Positions 59,649 through 64,000 of a stretch of DNA of 64,000 nucleotides are shown here, one piece after another (the first letter of the stretch is position 1; every line of letters starts with the position of its first letter). Origin of the DNA: Thermomonas sp. GTDB lineage: Bacteria > Pseudomonadota > Gammaproteobacteria > Xanthomonadales > Xanthomonadaceae. Under the pieces are notes generated by a model. The model was not told the origin of the DNA. It was given only the letters and a program-made list of their open reading frames with translations, and made no database searches. Made by a program: the position numbers and the translations under genes. The stretch lies in contig JADKKV010000006.1 in the NCBI GenBank assembly GCA_016720345.1, positions 62,001 to 126,000 of the forward strand. The letters run 5' to 3'.

Positions 59649-60383
59649 ATGACCGACCCCTTTTCGAGCGACGGACGCAAGGCCCCGCCGAAGCCGTTCA
59701 CCATCACCGAAGGCCAGCGCAAGGTGCGCAGCTTCGTGCTGCGCCAGGGCCGCTTCACCGACGCCCAGCAGCGCGCGTTCGACGAATCGTGGCCGCGCTT
59801 CGGCCTCGACTACACGGGCCAGCCACGGGATTTCGACGCCGCGTTCGGGCGCAAGGCGCCGCGCATCCTCGAGATCGGCTTCGGCAATGGCGAGGCCCTG
59901 CGCTTCTCCGCGCAACGCGATCCCGGCCGCGACCACATCGGCATCGAGGTGCACGCGCCCGGCGTCGGCCGCCTGCTGAACGCGCTGGCCGAGGACGGCG
60001 CGCGCAACGTGCGGCTCTACCACCACGATGCGGTGGAAGTGCTGCAGCACGAAGTCGCCGACGGTTCGCTGGACGAGATCCGCGTCTACTTCCCGGACCC
60101 GTGGCACAAGAAGCGCCACCACAAGCGGCGGCTGCTGAATCCGGAGTTCGCCACGCTGCTGGTGCGCAAGCTGGCGCCGGATGGCCGCTTGCACCTCGCC
60201 ACCGATTGGCAGGACTATGCAGGGCAGATGTGGGACGTGCTGGATGCGACCGCCGGCATCGCCAATCGTGCGGGCCCGCGCGGCGCGGTGGCGCGGCCGG
60301 ACTGGCGCCCGCAGACGCATTTCGAAACCCGCGGCCAGAAGCTCGGCCACGGCGTGTGGGACCTGCTGTACGACCGCTGCTGA
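59649..60383 (+). CDS. trmB: tRNA (guanine-N7)-methyltransferase
   Basis: Methylates G46 of tRNA with SAM. 244 residues. [17 protein letters not shown] is the SAM-binding loop, YHHDAVEVL the following acidic motif, [18 protein letters not shown] the signature of TrmB (PDPWpKkRH), and ATDWQDYA near the end. Begins one base after the thiG stop, so it is translationally coupled; thiG-trmB adjacency is common in this lineage. Confidence 0.97.
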   Translation: MTDPFSSDGRKAPPKPFTITEGQRKVRSFVLRQGRFTDAQQRAFDESWPRFGLDYTGQPRDFDAAFGRKAPRILEIGFGNGEALRFSAQRDPGRDHIGIEVHAPGVGRLLNALAEDGARNVRLYHHDAVEVLQHEVADGSLDEIRVYFPDPWHKKRHHKRRLLNPEFATLLVRKLAPDGRLHLATDWQDYAGQMWDVLDATAGIANRAGPRGAVARPDWRPQTHFETRGQKLGHGVWDLLYDRC

Positions 60384-60407
60384 CACCGAAGGAACGCACG
60401 GCGCGAA

Positions 60408-62246
60408 ATGGACACCACGCTGACGCTCACCACCGACATGGAGCTGGTGCTCGGCCTGGTGTTCTTCACGATGGTGATGTTCCTGTTCGAGCGCATCCGC
60501 GCCGACGTGGTCGCGCTGGTGGTGCTGGTGGTGCTGGGCCTGACCGGGCTGGTGCCGCGCGAGGACCTGTTCGGCGGCTTCGCCGGCAACGCGGTGATGA
60601 GCATCATCGCCACCATGATCCTGGGCGCGGGACTGGACCGCACCGGCGCCCTGAACCGCCTCGCCGGCTGGCTGTTGCGGCGCGCGCACGGGGTTGAATC
60701 GCGCCTGCTGCTGCTGACCACCGGCGCCGCCGGCCTGACCAGCTCGATCATGCAGAACCCGTCGGTGATGTCGCTGTTCCTGCCGGTGGCCTCGCGGCTG
60801 TCCTCGCGCACCGGGCTGACCCTGTCGCGCATGCTGCTGCCGCTGGCGGCGGCGATCGTGATGGGCGGCGGCCTGACCATGGTCGGCAATTCGCCGCTGA
60901 TCCTGCTCAACGACCTGCTGGTCGCGGCCAACGCCAACATGCCGTCCGGCGCGGCCACCCTGGAACCGCTGAACATGTTCGCGCCGATGCCGGTCGGCCT
61001 GGTGCTGCTCGCCGCCTCGCTGGCGTACTTCCACTTCTTCGGCAGCAAGCTGCTGCGCGAGGACGGCGACGAAGCGGTCACCCCGGCGCGCACGCAAAGC
61101 TACTTCGCCCGCGCCTACGGCATCGACGGCGACGTCTACGAACTCACGGTCACCGCCGACAGCCCGCTGGTCGGCATGAGCGTGGGCGATACCGAGGCCC
61201 TGCACGGCGCGCCGTTGCTGCTGGCGCTGCGCAGCGGCGAGGAATCGCGGCTGTCGCCGCCGGCGGATGCGCGGATCTGGGTCGGCAGCGTGCTCGGCAT
61301 GATGGGCGCGAAGCAGCAGGTGACCGATTTCGCGCAGAACAACTTCCTGCGGCTGTCGGCGCGGCTGCGCACCTTCGGCGACCTGTTCAACCCCAGCCGC
61401 GCCGGCATTTCCGAGGCGGTGGTGCCGCCGACCTCCGCCTTCATCGGCAAGACCTCGGCGCAGCTGCGCCTGCGCAAGCAGCTGGGGATCAGCCTGCTGG
61501 CGATCAACCGCGACAAGAACGTGCTGCGCGAGGACGTGCGCAGCACCCCGATCCGCGCCGGCGACATGCTGGTGCTGCACAGCATCTGGGCCGACCTTGC
61601 GCAGGCGGCGCGCGGCAAGGACCTGGTGGTGGTCACCGACTACCCGAAGGACGAGCAGCGCCCGCACAAGTTCAAGCTGGCGATGGCGATCTTCGCGGTG
61701 TCGATGCTGCTGGCGCTGAGCTCGAAGATCCCGGTGCCGATCGCGCTGATGACCGGCGTCGCCGGCATGCTGGTGACCGGCGTGATCCACATCGACGAGG
61801 CGTACGCCGCGATCAGCTGGAAGACCGTGTTCCTGATGGCCTGCCTGATCCCGCTGGGCTGGGCGATGGACTCCAGCGGCGCCGCGGCATGGCTTGCCGG
61901 GCACAGCCTGGAACAGCTGCCGGACGGCTTCCCGCTGTGGCTGCTGCAAATACTGATCGGCCTGCTGACCACCGCGTTCTCGCTGGCGATCAGCCATGTC
62001 GGCGCGACCATCCTGATGGTCCCGATCGCGATCAACATCGCGCTGGCCGCCGGCGGCGATCCCACTGCATTCGCCCTGATCGTTGCGCTGTCGGCCTCCA
62101 ACAACCTGATGACCGCATCGAACCCGGTGATGTCGATGGTCACCGGCCCGGCCAATTATTCCAGCCGCGACCTGTGGCGGGTCGGCGGACCGCTGTCGCT
62201 GGTCTACCTCGGGGTGATCGTGGTGGTGATCAACCTGCTGTACTGA
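60408..62246 (+). CDS. SLC13/DASS-family permease with two TrkA-C (RCK-C) domains
   Basis: 612 residues. N-terminal helices and QNPSVMSLFLPVASRL with a gate-like MGGGLTMVGNSPLILLND, then two cytosolic RCK-C regions at about 215-300 and 305-400 (GISLLAINRDKNVLRED), and a second set of helices with SHVGATILMVPIAINIAL and SASNNLMTASNP (the SNT-type sodium/substrate motif). Exports or imports divalent anions such as dicarboxylates or sulfate; substrate not defined. Same strand, 24 bases after trmB. Confidence 0.88.
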   Translation: MDTTLTLTTDMELVLGLVFFTMVMFLFERIRADVVALVVLVVLGLTGLVPREDLFGGFAGNAVMSIIATMILGAGLDRTGALNRLAGWLLRRAHGVESRLLLLTTGAAGLTSSIMQNPSVMSLFLPVASRLSSRTGLTLSRMLLPLAAAIVMGGGLTMVGNSPLILLNDLLVAANANMPSGAATLEPLNMFAPMPVGLVLLAASLAYFHFFGSKLLREDGDEAVTPARTQSYFARAYGIDGDVYELTVTADSPLVGMSVGDTEALHGAPLLLALRSGEESRLSPPADARIWVGSVLGMMGAKQQVTDFAQNNFLRLSARLRTFGDLFNPSRAGISEAVVPPTSAFIGKTSAQLRLRKQLGISLLAINRDKNVLREDVRSTPIRAGDMLVLHSIWADLAQAARGKDLVVVTDYPKDEQRPHKFKLAMAIFAVSMLLALSSKIPVPIALMTGVAGMLVTGVIHIDEAYAAISWKTVFLMACLIPLGWAMDSSGAAAWLAGHSLEQLPDGFPLWLLQILIGLLTTAFSLAISHVGATILMVPIAINIALAAGGDPTAFALIVALSASNNLMTASNPVMSMVTGPANYSSRDLWRVGGPLSLVYLGVIVVVINLLY

Positions 62247-62304
62247 GCGGATTGCACCGGGCAATGCAGGTGCGGGGGGTTGCCCCGCGCAACCGCCACC
62301 GCGC

Positions 62305-62330
62305 GCCCGCGGCGCAAGCCGCGCTCCTAC
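62305..62330. repeat. REP-like element of the GTAGGAGCGCGGC type
   Basis: On the minus strand GTAGGAGCGCGGCTTGCGCCGCGGGC, a short palindrome (CGCGGC, loop TTGC, GCCGCG) with a GTAGGAGC head, as in REP sequences found repeatedly in Xanthomonadaceae. It supplies the stop codon of the Rieske gene (TAG). Confidence 0.7.
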
Positions 62331-62674
62331 GGCGATGCGAGGAACACCTCGCCGCCACGCACCTCGACCGCGACCGCACGCAGCGATTCGCCGCGGCACG
62401 GCCCGGCCACGCAGGCGCCATGCTGCAGTTCGAAGCTGGCGCCGTGGACCGCGCACACCAGCAGGCCATCCTTGCTGCGCAGGAACCTGCCCGGCGCCCA
62501 GTCCAGCCGGCGCCCGGCATGCGGGCACACGTTCAACCATGCGCGAACGCCGCCGTGCGCATCGCAATGCAGGATCAGCGACTCCGCCTCGCCGTCCACC
62601 ACCGCCTCGACCTCATGCAGGCCGCCGCGCTCGATCGACGCCAGCGGCAGCAGCGCGCCGGCCACGGGATCCAC
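62327..62674 (-). CDS. Rieske [2Fe-2S] ferredoxin-like protein
   Basis: 115 residues from GTG 62674; alternatives are GTG 62701 and ATG 62752. The cluster motifs are NVCPHAGRRLDW (C-x-H) and LLVCAVHGASFEL (C-x-x-H), the two pairs of Rieske domains. Single-domain cytosolic ferredoxin, like those feeding oxygenases, or a NirD-type protein. The stop codon lies in a REP-like repeat. Its 5' end faces the small membrane protein gene. Partner oxygenase is not in the window. Confidence 0.85.
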   Translation of the reverse strand: MDPVAGALLPLASIERGGLHEVEAVVDGEAESLILHCDAHGGVRAWLNVCPHAGRRLDWAPGRFLRSKDGLLVCAVHGASFELQHGACVAGPCRGESLRAVAVEVRGGEVFLASP

Positions 62675-62776
62675 GCCATCGCGATTTAACGAACTGCTCA
62701 CAACTCGGATTCGCGCTACCCGGATACTTGCCGCAATTGTGTCATGGCGCATGCGCGCCGCAGGAATCCGCAACCG

Positions 62777-63079
62777 ATGTCCGCATCCCATCGCTTCGCT
62801 TTCTCGCGCAACGGCCGCTTCGATCCGTTCGCGGCCCCGCGCCGTCCGCGCCACCGGATCCTGCGCGTGGTGCTGGGCCTGGCCGGCGTCGGCCTGCTGC
62901 TGGCGCTGCTGTTCGTCAGCGTGTTCGTCGGCATCGCGATGCTTGCCGCCGGCATGCTCTGGCGCCTGTGGGCGCGGCGCGGCCGGCCGCTCGCGCGCAC
63001 CACCGGCGCCACCCGCGCCAACAGCATCGACGGCGACTTCCGGGTGGTCGGCAAGGCGCAGCTGCCGATGGCGCGCTGA
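62777..63079 (+). CDS. Small membrane protein of unknown function
   Basis: 100 residues from ATG 62777. Basic N-terminus (about 1-40), a long hydrophobic stretch at about 43-68 (VVLGLAGVGLLLALLFVSVF and GIAMLAAGM) probably forming one or two helices, a WRLWARRGRP turn and a soluble tail. Its TGA is followed at once by the GTG of the FAH-family gene (no gap), so the two are co-translated. Confidence 0.7.
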   Translation: MSASHRFAFSRNGRFDPFAAPRRPRHRILRVVLGLAGVGLLLALLFVSVFVGIAMLAAGMLWRLWARRGRPLARTTGATRANSIDGDFRVVGKAQLPMAR

Positions 63080-63817
63080 GTGGGCGGCGGCAACGACGAC
63101 CTGGTGCCGGCCGCCGCCGCACCCCGCGTTCCGGTGCATGACCGCGACGGTCACCGGCTCGGCGGGTTCCCGGTCCGCCGCATCTACTGCGTGGGCCGCA
63201 ACTTCGCCGATCACGCGCGCGAAATGGGCGCCAGCGCGCCCGCGTCGAAGGCCGGGCGCGGCACCCCGGTGTTCTTCCTGAAGCCTGCCGATGCGATCGT
63301 CATCGATGGCGTGGTGCCGTATCCGCCCGGCACCGCCGAGTTGCACCACGAAGTGGAACTGGTGGTCGCGCTTGGCCGCGATGCGCCGGCCGGGATCCTG
63401 GCGCCGGAAGCGGCGATGCCGCTGGTGTTCGCTTACGGCATCGGCCTGGACCTGACCCGGCGCGACCTGCAGGCGGCGGCCAAGGCCAAGGGCCTGCCAT
63501 GGGATACCGGCAAGGCGTTCGATCACTCGGCGCCGGTGAGTGCCCTGCTGCCGGCGGCCGGGCTGGACGGCATCGATGACCTGCAGCTGTCGCTGGACGT
63601 CAACGGAACCGCGCGCCAATCCGCGAGCCTGCGCGACCTGATCTGGCCGGTGGCCGACATCCTGCACGAGCTGTCGAAGCTGTACGCCCTGCGTGCGGGC
63701 GACCTGGTGTTCATGGGCACGCCGGCCGGCGTTGGCCCATTGCTGCCGGGGGACCAGTACCGGGCCGCGCTCGGCGAGGTGCTGCAACTGCAGGGCAGGA
63801 TCGTGGCGGCGGTGTAG
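63080..63817 (+). CDS. Fumarylacetoacetate hydrolase family protein
   Basis: 245 residues from GTG 63080. FAH-fold signature: KPADAIVIDGVVPYP, metal ligands in ELHHEVELVVALG (E-x-E) and GIGLDLTRRDLQ, and VFMGTPAGVGPLLPGDQY at the C-terminus. Members cleave or decarboxylate fumarylpyruvate-like acids (oxaloacetate decarboxylase, YcgM type). The N-terminal APRVPVHDRDGHRLGGFPVRRIYCVGRNFADHA covers the family start. Coupled to the upstream membrane-protein gene. Confidence 0.9.
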   Translation: MGGGNDDLVPAAAAPRVPVHDRDGHRLGGFPVRRIYCVGRNFADHAREMGASAPASKAGRGTPVFFLKPADAIVIDGVVPYPPGTAELHHEVELVVALGRDAPAGILAPEAAMPLVFAYGIGLDLTRRDLQAAAKAKGLPWDTGKAFDHSAPVSALLPAAGLDGIDDLQLSLDVNGTARQSASLRDLIWPVADILHELSKLYALRAGDLVFMGTPAGVGPLLPGDQYRAALGEVLQLQGRIVAAV

Positions 63818-63859
63818 GCTGTCGCCTCGGGGAATTTACGGACCAACGGGAGCTGACGC

Positions 63860-64000
63860 ATGGGAATGATCGGCGAGTTCAAGGATTTCATCGCCAGGGG
63901 CAACGTGGTCGACCTCGCGGTCGGCGTGGTGATCGGTGCCGCCTTCGGCAAGATCGTGACGACCCTGGTGGACAAGGTGATCATGCCGCCGATCGGCATG
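63860..64000 (+). CDS. mscL: Large-conductance mechanosensitive channel MscL (5' part)
   Basis: Opens under membrane tension to relieve hypo-osmotic shock. The visible 47 residues are [22 protein letters not shown] and [20 protein letters not shown], the conserved amphipathic helix and start of TM1 of MscL with its Gly-rich packing. GGGAG lies seven bases before the ATG. The gene runs off the right edge. Confidence 0.96.
   Translation, partial: MGMIGEFKDFIARGNVVDLAVGVVIGAAFGKIVTTLVDKVIMPPIGM

Overview
The window is high-GC chromosomal DNA of a gammaproteobacterium, most likely Lysobacteraceae/Xanthomonadaceae (Lysobacter/Luteimonas-like). Pointers are an Oar-type TonB-dependent receptor, GTP-dependent PEP carboxykinase, the ahcY-metF pair behind an S-adenosylhomocysteine riboswitch, a Lys/Ala-rich histone H1-like protein, TIR-TPR signalling proteins, and GTAGGAGC-type intergenic repeats. 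No rRNA, insertion sequence, prophage or CRISPR array is visible. There is one tRNA (Gly, anticodon CCC).

Layout. 1-4.7 kb: mtgA (cut by the window edge), hslO, an exported protein, and an ECF sigma / anti-sigma / DUF4097 operon. 4.7-11.1 kb: two TPR-sulfotransferases behind a TonB-dependent receptor. 11.3-17.0 kb: pckG, then a TetR regulator divergent from fadE, and a thioesterase-like gene. 17.1-21.8 kb: the most unusual block, a SLOG/SLATT-like membrane protein, a TIR-TM-TPR protein and two small genes whose products both end in NPIIIN-D/H. 21.8-29.5 kb: nucleotide-transporter-like MFS protein, GMC oxidoreductase, M48 protease with LemA, a serine hydrolase, and the H1-like protein. 29.44-30.24 kb: gene-free stretch with a candidate sRNA and a 22-bp perfect palindrome. 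30.2-43.1 kb: gcvH, gcvT, NfeD and SPFH proteins, aldo/keto reductase, GDT1-like transporter, diguanylate cyclase, nucleoside transporter with sugar kinase, dusB, a frameshifted membrane hydrolase, and an OlsF-like acyltransferase with an LpxH-like phosphoesterase. 43.3-50.8 kb: methyl-cycle genes metK, ahcY and metF, interrupted by an atypical SDR and a GSU2403-type nucleotidyltransferase divergent from a DUF6933 gene. 50.9-58.4 kb: exported protein, ilvE, a two-component system, rimK with a RimB-like protease, tRNA-Gly and an autotransporter esterase. 58.5-64 kb: thiS-thiG-trmB, an SLC13 permease, a Rieske protein, a small membrane protein, an FAH-family hydrolase, and the start of mscL.

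Working together. metK makes SAM, ahcY removes the SAH by-product under SAH-riboswitch control, and metF supplies methyl groups to remake methionine. NupC and the adjacent ribokinase-like kinase fit nucleoside salvage. NfeD/SPFH and LemA/M48 are membrane-quality modules. The 17-21.8 kb block looks like a sensing or conflict module and is the best candidate for undescribed biology. Gene starts were chosen from Shine-Dalgarno sites, signal peptides and terminator positions. All family assignments are by eye and no database search was run.
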